From Stomorhina lunata (taxonomy: Eukaryota; Arthropoda; Insecta; Diptera; Rhiniidae): a stretch of DNA of 64,000 bases. The notes beneath the pieces are model-generated. The model had not been told where the DNA came from. It did not search any database and saw only the letters and a list, made by a program, of their open reading frames with translations. The first letter of the stretch is position 1. Each line of letters begins with the position of its first letter. Below are positions 1 to 12,136 of the stretch, piece after piece. Made by a program: the position numbers and the translations under genes. The DNA is taken from assembly GCA_933228675.1 (NCBI GenBank), contig OW121742.1:109000940-109064939 (forward strand). The letters are read 5' to 3'.

Positions 1-240
1 CTTTTTTTAAACCTAACTACTCATGTCGCCGAAATGTCGGTTATACAAAGTTTGAAAACTCTACCTCGAATTCTTTATAAGACATGCTATACTAAAAATT
101 TTTAATGGGGGACGAAACTCCCTCTTGCTCCGATCCTTTTTTCTCAACCCATGTCGGTTAGACTCAAATTTTCTAGAAGACACGAAATAATTAGTGCTTT
201 TTATTGGGGGCAGGGAAGTCCCTCTTGCTCCGATCCCATT
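1..240 (+). repeat. ~136-bp GGGGGAC repeat, partial cluster cut by the window edge
   Basis: Two diverged copies of the motif GGGGGACGAAACTCCC followed by TCTTGCTCCGATCC lie at about 106-137 and 206-239. They are preceded by flanks (TGTCGGTTATACAAAGTTTG, CTACCTCGAATTC) that recur at 2540-3098. GGAC-GGA and TCCGATCC can pair, so each copy could form a small hairpin. The family is not one I can name. The cluster continues off the left edge. Confidence 0.75.
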
Positions 241-1119
241 TTTTTTTTTTTTGGAAAATTTAACATAAATAAATTTTTGGAAATTAAAATGACTTATTTT
301 AAGAAATTTTATTATTAAAAACTTTCTCGAGCTCTAAAAATTTCCTTTAATTTTTGTTATTAAATTATTTTAAATTGTTAATAGAAACTGAAAAATTTCC
401 TTTGGCCTTTACTGTGTTTGCTTGAGTTCATAGCAATTTACCCTCAAAACAAATTTATTAATTTTTATTCGTCAATTGACCCATTTCTTGACCATTGACA
501 TTTATTCTCGACACATGAAAGTTTAATCGCATTTTAAACAGAAAGGTTGCTTATGTGAGTGTATAACCCTTGTCTGTGTTTCAGTTTCCATAAATTACCG
601 GTAATTGGTTTAATGAATGCCTAGAAAACGCCTCTTGAAATATCAACAAATAAGCGTTTGTTTTTGAGATCCCAGCAGCTGAAAAAACCATAAAAGTTTC
701 CTTTTTTCGATTTTTTTCTTTCGTATAAATTGCAGCAATTGCAAAATTAATATGGAAATTGAATTTCTGTTGCTTCTGCCTTGCGATATTGCTGCTGTGG
801 TCAAGTTATAGTTATTAATGTTGTTTTCAGTGTTAAACGTAGAGTTTGCGAGTTTTAATTAAAAATTAATCATTTTTTTGTACCGACGAAGTTTTTTAAT
901 CAATTGACAATCAATCATTTTTAATTAAGAATCTTTAACGATAGATATTACTTATAAGATAAAGTAAAGCAAACAATAACTTATCAGGTGAGGCTAGTGC
1001 AATACGCTTAGGGTAAAGTTTTGAAAAGATATTCACTTTTTAATACAAAAAAACTGTTTAAGAGGAATTTTATTATGAGTTTCTTTAACAAATTTTATAA
1101 GAAAATTGTTCTAAAAACT
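241..1119. other. AT-rich unique spacer
   Basis: Begins with a T-run and continues as ordinary AT-rich single-copy-looking DNA. I see no coding frame, tandem repeat or RNA gene. A CAG followed by GTGAGG near 986-995 resembles a splice acceptor plus donor, but the preceding bases are not a pyrimidine tract. Confidence 0.5.
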
Positions 1120-1345
1120 ATTTGAAAAAGAAGTACTAATTTTTTTAAAAAGTACTTTTTTCAAAAAAAAGTACTTTTGTTCTTAAAAAGTACCTTTACA
1201 AAAAATAAGTACTTTTTACAGAATCTACATTTATCATATCATTCTTAAAGAACGTACTCTTTTTTTAAAGTACTTTTTTTAAGTACTTTTTTTAAAAGTA
1301 CTTCTTTTTTATCAAAAATAAGTACTTTTTGAAGAAACTAAATTT
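1120..1345. repeat. Cluster of AAAAGTACTTTT palindromes
   Basis: About eight copies of a short palindrome centred on AGTACT, flanked by A-runs and T-runs, sit roughly 20-40 bp apart. Each can fold into an A/T stem. In design, though not exact sequence, they resemble the GTAGTA/TACTAC hairpins at 23085-25110. No function is evident. Confidence 0.7.
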
Positions 1346-1827
1346 TTCAACAAATTAGTACCTTATTTCGAAATATTTGAAACTGAATTACCAAAGTTTT
1401 GCTGTTATTTAAAAACTCATCAAATACCCGTCTTATAATATTATTATCAGTTTTTCAAATCCCAACAAACTTCTCAATACCACCACCAACAACAGCAACA
1501 ACATGTTGCTGTTTTGTATCTTACAACAAACTTCATATCTCAACAAATAAACAACTCAAACTTCTATGTAGCATCTTCCATACAAAGAAAAAAAAAACAA
1601 ACAGACAAACAAACAAAATCCAACTTTAAACAAGTTTTTCTGGTTCAATTGTTTCTGCATCACGACGACTTCATCCAAGCGCCTTCAGCCTTCACTAGTT
1701 TAAAGCTGTTTTATAAATTCACTAAAACCAGGAGTTTTTTGCTGCCTTTAACTGCAACTTCTTTTGCAAATAGCCCGCATTTTCATGCTATAAACCAAAA
1801 AATAAAAAAAAAAATAAATATAAAAAT
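1346..1827 (+). other. CAACA-rich island, possible untranslated exon ending at a splice donor
   Basis: From about 1440 the plus strand is rich in CAACAA, CCACCACC and ACAAAC words. This composition is typical of fly 5' UTRs and low-complexity coding DNA. The island is followed at 1828 by GTAAGTTT, a near-ideal 5' splice site. Short open frames here (1399-1629 and 1514-1831) have no recognisable domain and are probably chance. I see no TATA/Inr promoter I would trust. An expressed first exon is possible but unsupported beyond composition and the donor. Confidence 0.2.
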
Positions 1828-2077
1828 GTAAGTTTAAAAACATCTTAGGCTTCTTCTAATATTATCTAACATGTCTTTTGAATGGCATTTTTAGCATCAG
1901 GAAAAATCATTGTCATCATCATCTTCCTTCTCATGCCAAGTCGTTTAGAAAAATCTTTGAAGGAATATTTGTAACAAATGTGTGATATGTTTAAGATTTA
2001 AGGGGAATGGATATGGAATTTGTTGGCCAAAATTAGGAAAATTTTATAAATTTTTAAATAAATATATTGTACTTTTT
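1828..2077. other. AT-rich unique spacer
   Basis: No gene or repeat seen. It leads directly into the interspersed repeat beginning near 2078. Confidence 0.5.
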
Positions 2078-2165
2078 ATACCCTACATCAAAAAGAATGT
2101 GGGGTATTATTGGCTCAAACACCAAAAGGGGTATAAGTTCTGAATCCTTATGAAAGCGATGACCA

Positions 2166-2512
<347 letters not shown>

Positions 2513-2539
2513 CGGTTAAAAGAGTTTGTAATTATCTTA

Positions 2540-3098
2540 GTATATTATTTTAATGAGAGGACGGAACTCCCTCTGGCTCCGATCCTGTCGGTCATACACA
2601 GTTTAAAGACTCTACCTTACATATTTGGTATTTCACTTTAATGGGGGGACGGCACTCCCTCTTGCTCCGATCCTGTCTATTTCAAAGCCTATTTGTTTTA
2701 ACCAAATGTTGATTATACAAAGTTTAATGTCGCTACCTCGAATTCCTTATAATATATGTCATATTAGGTATTTTATTTTAAGGGGGACGGATCTCCCTCT
2801 TGCTCCGATTCTATATTTTTTAACCTATTCGTTTCGACTAAATGTCGTTTATATAAGGTTTAAGGACTCTGCCTCGAATTCCTTATAAGACATGCCATAT
2901 TCGGTATTTTATTTTAAGGGGGACTTAACTCCCTCTTGCTCCGATTCTGTATTTTTTTAACCTATTCGTTTCCACCAAATCTCGGTTTAACAAAGTTTTG
3001 AGACTGTATATCGAATTCTTTATAAGTCATGCCATATTTTATTGTATGGGGGCAAATCTCCCTCTTGCTCCGATCCTATTTTTTCTTAAACCTAACTT
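2540..3098 (+). repeat. ~136-bp tandem repeat with GGGGGACGGAACTCCC core, five copies
   Basis: Core motifs occur at about 2556, 2642, 2782, 2918 and 3048, giving spacings of about 87, 140, 136 and 130. Each is followed by TCTTGCTCCGATCC and then by flanks such as TTAACCTATTCGTTTC, ATGTCGG and CTCGAATTCCTTATAAGAC. The copies are moderately diverged, and the family is the same as at 1-240. The array is wedged between the two halves of the interspersed repeat. Confidence 0.85.
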
Positions 3099-3645
3099 TT
3101 CATTTCGTCTGTCTGTTGAAGGCACGATAGGGCCTACACAAAAGAAAATAGTTACGGGAACTTTTGGTATTGAAATTAGGCGAAATCGGTTTGCATTTGA
3201 CCATAGCTACCGTATAACCTCGCCTAGGATAATCGCTTATTTGTTAATAAATGACAAATTATAACAGGTATGAAAAAATTTTGTATAGAGAAGTTTTGCA
3301 TAAGCGCTAGGCAGCATATAAATTTTCATCGAAATCGGCTTACGTTTAATCATAGCTCCCATACAAAATATTAACGGAAATAGTCTAAATTCCACCTAAA
3401 ATATACTTATATGCCAATAAGTGATATACTATAAAAGCTATTGCCTCTAAATAAAGCACAAGGAATTTTCAGTGCCAGCCAGTGAGAAAAATTTTGTCGC
3501 AATCGGTCACTATTTGACCCTAGCTCCCATATAAAAAACCTACAGAAACACAAAAATGGCAGAAAAGATAAGGGCCTTCTGTTCGTTTGTCCGCCAAAAT
3601 GAATGCGCAATAGCGCCTTAACGAAAAGAGATAAAGATACAAAAT

Positions 3646-4115
3646 TTTACAAAAGTATTAGTCTCGACTATAATCAAGACAAAAGACCAACTATAGTCAA
3701 GATAAGATTAGCTTCTAAAATCAAGGCACGAGCCTCGACTATAGTCAAGACAATAGTCTCGACTATAATCAAGACAAAACTCTCGACTATAATCAAGTCA
3801 ATAGACCCAACTATAGTCCAGATAAGAGTCTCATCTATAATCAAGGCAAGAGTCTCGACTATAGTCAAGGCAAGTGTCTCGACTATAATAAAGACAAGAG
3901 TCTCGACTATAGTCAAAACAATAGTCTCGTCTATAATCAAAATTCTCGACTATAGTCAAGAGTGTTGACTATAATCAAGACAACAGACCCAACTATAGTC
4001 AAGATAAGCGTCTCATCTATAATCAAGGCAAGAGTTTCGACTATAGTCAAGGCAAGTGTCTCGACTATAATAAAAACAATAGTCTCGACTATAGTCAGGA
4101 CAACAGTCTCTCTAT
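3646..4115 (+). repeat. 24-bp CTATAG satellite, diverged array
   Basis: Diverged copies of a 24-bp unit made of the halves GTCAAGACAATA and GTCTCGACTATA. The palindrome GACTATAGTC spans unit junctions. Many copies carry ACCAAC or ATAATC variants, and this is the least homogeneous array of the family. Because 24 is a multiple of three, both strands stay open here (3603-3968 plus, 3674-3940 minus), which carries no coding meaning. Confidence 0.9.
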
Positions 4116-5214
4116 GGAATTATTGTTTATCAAAATAGGAATTTTACATTAGTGTATTGCACTAGAATCCCAATTTATTACAATTATTTGTTATTTCCGA
4201 TTTGATTGGATATGAAATTGCCAAAAACAAACAAATAATTTGTTCTAATTACACCACAAAAATTAATTTTTCATCTGAAATTATTTATTTATATCGAAAA
4301 GGCAACTAAAACAATAAATTTTCTTTATGCCTTCGAACAACAAATAAAAACTACTAGAACGCCTGATTGCACTACCTGATTCTGGCTACCACTTGCTCTC
4401 TTTTAATTTTAATAGATGATCCGCATGTTATTTAAACATTTAATTATTAATCATTTAATTTATGGAAAGTCATGCTAAAACACTAAAAAAAAACAAAAGC
4501 TAAAAGAAAAACATTAAGATCCACAAAAGAAAAAAAATATCTTACAGTTTTTACTTGATATTTTTACGATTATTTTTCGCACGCCAACTTTCATTAGCTC
4601 CAGTTCATTGATAACCATTTGATGTGCTCATGAGACCAGGAACATAACCAAAACACCCCAACAGCCATACAAGAACATACCATCCAATCATTATCATCAC
4701 AACAAGAGATGACGATAATGATTATTTTTTCTATGTCTTATCTCAAGCATTTAGAGCTCATCTAATGCTCGATTTACTTGCAAACACGATTTTCTTCAAT
4801 TGACTTAAACTTAGAGAGTTTTATGCAAAAATATTTTTTTTAGTATTTGACTCTAAGAAACATTGACGCGTGTTAGTTGATTTGGTCTGGCCATATCTCA
4901 CATGATTGAAATAAATTAGTTCAAGTTGGGGTTCAATTCAGTTTCCACATCTGAGGAAGAAATGAAGGCATTTCAAAAAAACTGGTAAGAAATATTTAAA
5001 CTCATTTGTATTTGCAGCAGTAGTTGTCTACACAGATGAGAATGATGGAGCTTCAGTTAAAGAAGTAGTTTTAGAAGATGTCTTAGAAATTGGTTACATG
5101 AATTTTAACATTTCGCATATTTACTCATATGTAAAGAGATGAAAAATTGATGTTAAATTAGAGGGGTTCAAATATTTAAAAGAATTAAATCATAAAACAG
5201 AAAATTTCTTGTCA
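4116..5214. other. Unique island between satellite arrays
   Basis: A relatively complex AT-rich island. It includes a stretch with normal-looking word use (about 4560-4800) that could be intronic or regulatory, and a short coding-like frame listed separately. No tandem repeat, tRNA or named element is seen. Confidence 0.5.
5018..5142 (+). CDS. Possible small terminal coding exon, unrecognised
   Basis: After a splice-acceptor-like TTTGTATTTGCAG (ending 5017), one frame is open for 40 codons to TGA at 5140-5142. It encodes an acidic, plausible-looking peptide: VVVYTDENDGASVKE, then VVLEDVLEIGY, ending SYVKR. The frame is actually open from 4966, so the acceptor is not required. A donor-like CTG/GTAAGA at 4985 lies only 33 bp upstream of the acceptor, which is too short for a normal fly intron. 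I recognise no domain. Residue composition (D, E and V rich, few runs) is better than most chance frames in this window, but the length is small. It may be an exon, a pseudogene scrap or chance. Confidence 0.15.
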
Positions 5215-6394
5215 CTAGCCAAGACAATAGCATTAGCACTAGTCAAGACAAAAAGCTCGACTATAAACGAGCAATAGTCTTCACATAAGTCAAGATAATA
5301 ACCTCGACTATAGTCAAGACAATAACATCGACTATAGTCAATCATATCTAGCCAAGACAATAGTTTCGACTATAATCAAGATAAAACTCTCGACTATAGT
5401 CAAGACAAGTACCTCTACAACAGACAAGATAACAGTATCGACCCTAGTCATGACAATAACCTCTAGAATAGAAAAGATAACAGTATTGACTCTAATCATG
5501 ACAATTGTCTCAACTATAGTCAAGACAAAAGTTTCGACTATAATAAGGATAGAAGTCTCGACTATAGTGAAAACAATAGTCTCGTCTATAGAATGACAAC
5601 TGTTTCGACTAATGTCCATCCAATAGTCTTGACAATAGTCATGACAATTGTCTCGACTATAGTCAAGACAATAGTTTCGACTATAGACAAGACAATAGTC
5701 TCAAATATAGTCAAGAAAATATTCTCGGCTAGGGTCACGAAAATAGTCTCGTCAATAGTCATGACAACTGTTTTAACTAATGTCCAGCCAACAGTCATGA
5801 CAATTGTCTCGACTATAGTCATGACAATTGTCTCGACTATAGTCAAGACAACAATCTCGACTATAGTAAAGAAAATAGGCTCGACTATAGTGAAGACAAT
5901 ATTTTCGACGATAGTAAAGACGATAGTCTCGACTATAGTAAAGATAATAGTTTCGACTTTAGTCAAGATAATAGTCTCGTCTTCTGTCAAGCCAATAACC
6001 ACGACTATAGTCAAGACAATAATCTCAACTATAGTCAAGACAATAGTTAGTATCGACTCTTATCAAGAAAATAGTTTCGACTATAGTCTAGACAAAACTC
6101 TCGACTTTGGTCAAGACAATACCCACGTAAAGTCATGGCAAGAGGACTATACTCAAAACAATTGTATCGACTCTAGTTAAGCTAGATGTCTCGAATAAAG
6201 TCAAGACATGAGTCTCGACTATAGTCAAGACAAGAATCCCTAGAATAGCCAAGATAACAGCATCGACTGTAATCACGACAATTGTCTCGACTATAACCAA
6301 GACAATATTTTCTACTATAGTGAAGGCAACAGCCAAGATTAAAAATTCGACTATAGGTAAGAAAAGAGTCTCTAAGAAAACTAAGATAAAATCT
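5215..6394 (+). repeat. 24-bp CTATAG satellite, diverged array
   Basis: About 49 units in the same orientation as 3646-4115 and 10434-11960. Variants include TCATGACAATTG, CAGATAACAGTATC and TAGTGAAGAC blocks, so divergence is appreciable. The array passes directly into the 12-bp satellite at about 6395 through the shared AAGA/CTA words. Open frames on both strands (for example 5593-6180 plus, 5586-6038 minus) are by-products of the 24-bp period. Confidence 0.93.
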
Positions 6395-7712
6395 AGACTA
6401 AGACATAGACTAAGACATAGACTAAGACATAGACTAAGACATAGACTAAGACATAGACTAAGACATAGACTAAGACATAGACTAAGACATAGACTAAGAC
6501 ATAGACTAAGACATAGACTTAGACATAGACTAAGACATAAACTAAGACATAGACTAAGACATAGACTAAGACATAGACTAAGACATAGACTAAGACATAG
6601 ACTAAGACATCGACTAAGACATAGACCAAGACATAGACTAAGACATAGACTAAGACATAGACTAAGACATAGACTAAGACATAGACTAAGACATAGACTA
6701 AGACATAGACTAAGACATAGACTAAGACATAGACTAAGACATAGACTAAGACATAGACTAAGACATCGACTAAGACATAGACCAAGACATAGACTAAGAC
6801 ATAGACTAAGACATAGACTAAGACATAGACTAAGACATAGGCTAAGACATAGACTAAGACATAGGCTAAGACATAGACTAAGACATAGACTTAGACATAG
6901 ACTAAGACATAAACTAAGACATAGACCAAGACATAGACTAAGACATAGACTAAGACATAGACTAAGACATAGACTAAGACATAGACTAAGACATAGACTA
7001 AGACATAGACTAAGACATAGACTAAGACATAGACTAAGACATAGACTAAGACATAGACTAAGACATAGACTAAGACATAGACTAAGACATAGACTAAGAC
7101 ATAGACTAAGACATAGACTAAGACATAGACTAAGACATAGACTAAGACATAGACTAAGACATAGACTAAGACATAGGCTAAGACATAGACTAAGACATAG
7201 GCTAAGACATAGACTAAGACATAGACTTAGACATAGACTAAGACATAAACTAAGACATAGACCAAGACATAGACTAAGACATAGACTAAGACATAGACTA
7301 AGACATAGACTAAGACATAGACTAAGACATAGACTAAGACATAGACTAAGACATAGACTAAGACATAGACTAAGACATAGACTAAGACATAGACTAAGAC
7401 ATAGACTAAGACATAGACTAAGACATAGACTAAGACATAGACTAAGACATAGACTAAGACATAGACTAAGACATAGACTAAGACATAGACTAAGACATAG
7501 ACTAAGACATAGACTAAGACATAGACTAAGACATAGACTAAGACATAGACTAAGACATAGACTAAGACATAGACTAAGACATAGACTAAGACATAGACTA
7601 AGACATAGACTAAGACATAGACTAAGACATAGTCTAAGACATAGCTAAGACATAGACTAACACATAGACTAAGCCATAGACTTAGACATAAACTAAGACA
7701 TAGACTAAGACA
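6395..7712 (+). repeat. 12-bp satellite GACTAAGACATA, forward array
   Basis: About 109 units of GACTAAGACATA, mostly perfect, with rare CATCGACTAAG, GACCAAG, GGCTAAG, GACTTAG and ATAAACTAAG variants. Variant groups repeat at multiples of 12: ACTTAG markers at 6517, 6889 and 7225 are 372 and 336 bp apart. This shows amplification of ~28-31-unit blocks. The last ~80 bp are degenerate. The 442-residue open frame across it (RHRL repeats) is meaningless. Confidence 0.96.
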
Positions 7713-8395
7713 ACAGTAAATCGACTTTTGTCTTAATTAGAGTCGAGACTTTTGTCTTGACTAGATTCGAGTCTTTTGGTTAACTAGAGTCGACCTCTTG
7801 TCTTGACTTAGTTCGTGAATTTTGTCTTGCCTAGAGTCGAGACTTTTGTCTTGACCTTATTCGAGACTTTAATCGATATTATGAACCTGACTTTAGTCTG
7901 GATTATTGTTTTGACTGTAGTAAAGAGATAGACTAGATTAGTCAAGACTGTTGTCTTTACTATAGTTACGATTTTTGTCTTAAATAGGGTCAAGACTATT
8001 TGTTTGACTAGAGTCAAGACTTTGATCTCGACTTGATGCGAGTCTTTTGCCCTAACTAGAGGCGACCTTTTTGTCTTGACTTGAGTCAAAACTTTTGTCT
8101 TGTCTAGAGTCGAGACTTTTGTCTTCACTAGAGTCGAGACTATTGTCTTGACAAGAGTCGAGACTATTGTCTTGACAAGAGTCGAGACTATTGTCTTGAC
8201 CATAGCCTAGATTTTTGTCTTGACTATAGTCACGACTTTTGTCTTGACTATAGTCAGGACTTTTTTCTTGACTTTAATCGATATTATTGTCCTGACTATA
8301 GTCTGGATTATTGTTTTGGCTGTAGTAGAGCTATTGCCTTGATTATAGTCGAGGCTATTGTCTAGACTTCTGACTAAAGTCTTGGTTTTTGTCTT
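7713..8395 (-). repeat. 24-bp CTATAG satellite, inverted and strongly diverged
   Basis: Reads as GTCTTGACTAGAGTCGAGAC with TTTT variants, the reverse complement of the arrays at 5215-6394 and 10434-11960. The 12-bp array at 6395-7712 is therefore flanked by 24-bp arrays in opposite orientation. Many units carry a CTAGAG rather than CTATAG core. It fades out before 8400. Confidence 0.88.
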
Positions 8396-10075
8396 GACTA
8401 ATTTTTTTTTGTCTGCTTATAAGTATGTATTATTATTTTCACAAAATAATTTGTATTAACTTATTAAAATTGTGTTCTTTTTATTTTCAGGTATGTTGAT
8501 AAATTTCTTACATTCTTTGGAACAAAATTTGTAAGTAAATTTAAAATGATTTCAATCCTTCAAGTCTCTGTCTATATCAATCTGCCCTCCTTTTACACCT
8601 CCATCCGAAAGACAAATGATTCTATTTTAAAGTATTTTTAAGGCAAAACCTCGCATATTTCGCGACGAAAGCATCCAAAAGTCTTGTTACAGAAAAGAAA
8701 CAGTGAAGTCTCAGAATGTCTTGTTGTCTGTCTGTCTGTCCGTTAACGTTAACATGAACATATTAATTATACCAAGAATCTAATGAAAATAAACCACAAA
8801 CATGGAATGGAAAAGAATACCAGAAGACAAAGACAAAGTATTCCGTTACCTGGAAAAGCTAATAGACTTTTTTTGACTGACGATGAAAGTTCCCCCCATG
8901 TGTTCATATAGTTCATACATCATCATTTACACCAGATATTCATTATAAATGATTCGAACATTTCGAGTTGCAATAGGTTTTTCTATGAAATTTTTGGCTT
9001 GAAAGAAAAAAAAAACAAGGAATAATTAATGTTTGAATGTTATGGCATTAGAGAGTGTTTGTAGGTTTGTCAAGATATCAAGACAAATTAACAAATGTTC
9101 AAAAAAAAAATTCTATATTATTGAGTAAATAAATCAGGAAATATTTATTCTGTTAATACATTTTTTAAAATAATGAAAATTTATTCTATTTGAATTTGTT
9201 ACATATTTCTAATGTACGTCCATCTGACTGTCTGTCCGTCTGTCTACTTTACACTTCAAGAGAACCCCAACAAAAGTTGTCACCTTGTTTTTTCGTTTAA
9301 GTCTTATTTATGATTCAATCATTTGTTGTTAACTTTAAGCAAAGCAAAGTTAGGTCCGTCTTTTCATAACTCCGTATGTCTGTCTGTCCGTCCGTCCTTC
9401 CTTCCATCTCTAATTAGCCATAAATATATTCTTACACTCGTCGTCATAGTATGTCTCCATTTGTCTAACACTCTGTCACTCTTTAAGCTTCTTAACCAAT
9501 TTAAGTCAAATGTGACCTGATTTTATGGCTATAATAAGAGTTACTCTACTGACTGCCTGATGTTTGGTTGGCTGGCTCTCATTCGGTCTTTTGCTTGGCT
9601 TGGCCAACATTTTGTATGCGCCTCATTGACTTGGCCTGCCTGCCTTTAGCTTTTGTCAACAGAAAATTTAATTAAAAATCCTAAAAGACTCTACACAACA
9701 TTACAATCTTTCTAACACAGAAATAGCATTAGTGTCTTGATGAGATTTCGTTCTATTTTTTGTTTTTTCTAATACATTTTTGGGTGTGTGTCTTATGCCT
9801 ATGACAGCGAAGAAAAAAATTTAGAAAAATGTATGTTAAATCATAAATATTGAGTTTCTTATAAGCCGATTATTGGACAGAGGCTTAATAGTTTCCTATT
9901 TCATTAAATGAAAATGAAAAACTAACAATATTATAATTAAGTGGAAATGAAATTTTAATTAAAAATTTAATTACAAAAAGAAGGAGAACAATAAATAGTT
10001 TTAAGGTTATCAGAACAAAAAGTTTAAATATAAATAAGAAATTAAATAAATACATTTTAAAGCATTAATCTAATC
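8396..10075. other. Unique island with short CTGT tracts
   Basis: AT-rich single-copy-looking DNA. Short pyrimidine tetranucleotide tracts occur at about 8723-8741, 9225-9246 and 9368-9405 (the last runs CTGTCCGTCCGTCCTTCC). A more GC-balanced segment at about 9540-9660 (TTGGCTGGCTCTC, TTGGCCTGCCTGCC) looks like ordinary fly intronic or regulatory DNA. The small frame 9323-9520 has no recognisable features. Confidence 0.5.
8471..8496 (+). promoter_or_regulatory. Candidate recursive (zero-length exon) splice site
   Basis: A pyrimidine-rich tract (TGTGTTCTTTTTATTTTCAG, ending 8490) is followed immediately by GTATGT. The 3' splice site and the 5' splice site therefore abut, as at Drosophila ratchet points. 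A branch-point-like TTAAC lies about 35 bp upstream (near 8455-8460). Such sites subdivide very long introns, which fits the repeat-filled setting. A similar juxtaposition occurs on the minus strand at 20599-20600, so chance occurrence cannot be excluded. Confidence 0.3.
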
Positions 10076-10433
10076 AAGTGCTAACATTATTCAAGACACT
10101 AGCTAAGACAATAGCCAAGACATTCGCCAAGATTTTACCCAAGACAATAGTCAACACTATACTCCAGGAAAAAAAGAAATCCCAACTATGTTCAAGATAA
10201 TAGTCCCGACTATAGCCAAGTATATAGTCAATAGTCAAGACAATATTCTCATTTATAGTCAAGATATTCATCACGATTATAGTCAAGAAATAAATATCAA
10301 CTAAAGTCAAGACATTAGTCTCGATAATAGTCATAACAAGGGTCTCGACTATAGTCAAAATAATAATCTCGATTATAGTCAAGACAATAAATAGTCTCGA
10401 CTAAAGACAAGACAAAAAAAACTTACTATTTTT
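10076..10433 (+). repeat. 24-bp CTATAG satellite, diverged left flank
   Basis: Degenerate units (GTCAAGATATTCATC, AAGTCAAGACATTAG and similar) form the left shoulder of the homogeneous array that starts at 10434. The shoulder is much more diverged than the array interior, as expected of satellite edges escaping homogenisation. Confidence 0.85.
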
Positions 10434-12136
10434 TCGAGACTATTGTCTTGACTATAGTCAAGACAATAGTCTCGACTGTAGTCAAGACAATAGTCTCGAC
10501 TATAGTCAAGACAATAGTCTCGACTATAGTCAAGACAATAGTCTCGACTATAGTCAAGACAATAGTCTCGACTATAGTCAAGACAATAGTCTCGACTATA
10601 GTCAAGACAATAGTCTCGACTATAGTCAAGACAATAGTCTCGACTATAGTCAAGACAATAGTCTCGACTATAGTCAAGACAATAGTCTCGACTATAGTCA
10701 AGACAATAGTCTCGACTATAGTCAAGACAATAGTCTCGACTATAGTCAAGACAATAGTCTCGACTATAGTCAAGACAATAGTCTCGACTATAGTCAAGAC
10801 AATAGTCTCGACTATAGTCAAGACAATAGTCTCGACTATAGTCAAGACAATAGTCTCGACTATAGTCAAGACAATAGTCTCGACTATAGTCAAGACAATA
10901 GTCTCGACTATAGTCAAGACAATAGTCTCGACTATAGTCAAGACAATAGTCTCGACTATAGTCAAGACAATAGTCTCGACTATAGTCAAGACAATTGTCT
11001 CGACTATAGTCAAGACAATAGTCTCGACTATAGTCAAGACAATAGTCTCGACTATAGTCAAGACAATAGTCTCGACTATAGTCAAGACAATAGTCTCGAC
11101 TATAGTCAAGACAATAGTCTCGACTATAGTCAAGACAATAGTCTCGACTATAGTCAAGACAATAGTCTCGACTATAGTCAAGACAATAGTCTCGACTATA
11201 GTCAAGACAATAGTCTCGACTATAGTCAAGACAATAGTCTCGACTATAGTCAAGACAATAGTCTCGACTATAGTCAAGACAATAGTCTCAACTATAGTCA
11301 AGACAATAGTCTCGACTATAGTCAAGACAATAGTCTCGACTATAGTCAAGACAATAGTCTCGACTATAGTCAAGACAATAGTCTCGACTATAGTCAAGAC
11401 AATAGTCTCGACTACAGTCAAGACAATAGTCTCGACTATAGTCAAGACAATAGTATCGACTATAGTCAAGACAATAGTCTCGACTACAGTCAAGACAATA
11501 GTCTCGACTACAGTCAAGACAATAGTCTCGACTATAGTCAAGACAATGGTCTCGACTATGGTCAAGACAATGGTCTCGACTATAGTCAAGACAATGGTCT
11601 CGACTATAGTCAAGACAATAGTCTCGACTATAGCTAAGACAATAGTCTCGAGCACAGTCAAGACAATAGTCTCGAGCACAGTCAAGACAATAGTTTTGAC
11701 TATAGTCAAGACAATAGTCTCGACTCTAGTCATGAGAATAATCTCGACTGTAGTCAAGACAATAGTCTCTACTCTATTCAAGATAATAGTATCGACTATA
11801 GTTAAGACAATAGTCTCGTGTAAAGTCAAGACAATAGTCTCAACCAAAGTCAAGACAATAGTCTCGGCAGTAGTCAAGACAATAGTCTCGACCAAAGTCA
11901 AGACAATAGTCTCGACCAAAGTCAAGACAATAGTCTCGACTGTAGTCAAGATAGTAGTCTAAACTATAGACAAGATAATAGTCTCGACTATATTCCAGAA
12001 AATAGTGAATAGTCTAGGCAATACTATCGACTTTGGTCAAGGCATTAGCCTCGATTATAGTTAAGACAAAAGTATCGACTATAGTCAAGACATTAACCTC
12101 GACAATAGCCTCGACTATAAACAAGTCAATAGTCTT
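10434..12136 (+). repeat. 24-bp CTATAG satellite, homogeneous core array
   Basis: About 70 units made of GTCAAGACAATA and GTCTCGACTATA. From about 10476 to 11400 they are almost identical; from about 11400 variants accumulate (CTACAGTC, AATGGTCTC, GAGCACAGTC, GACCAAAGTC), and from about 11960 the array degenerates. It begins with a perfect 42-bp palindrome (10434-10475, centre ACTATAGT). Both strands are open for more than 500 codons because the period is 24; the residues just repeat TIVKTIVS or TIVETIVL. Confidence 0.97.

Noticed and set aside
1..240. tRNA or 5S-like RNA genes in the GGGGGACGGAACTCCC units
   Set aside because: No cloverleaf, box A/B or conserved 5S elements can be built; only a short imperfect hairpin forms.
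3260..3275. Recursive splice site at AACAG/GTATGA
   Set aside because: There is no pyrimidine tract before it, it has a weak donor, and it lies inside an interspersed repeat.
10426..11962. Overlapping ~500-codon frames on both strands
   Set aside because: The 24-bp unit is a multiple of three without stops in these frames; residues repeat TIVKTIVS and TIVETIVL. This is a property of the satellite, not coding.
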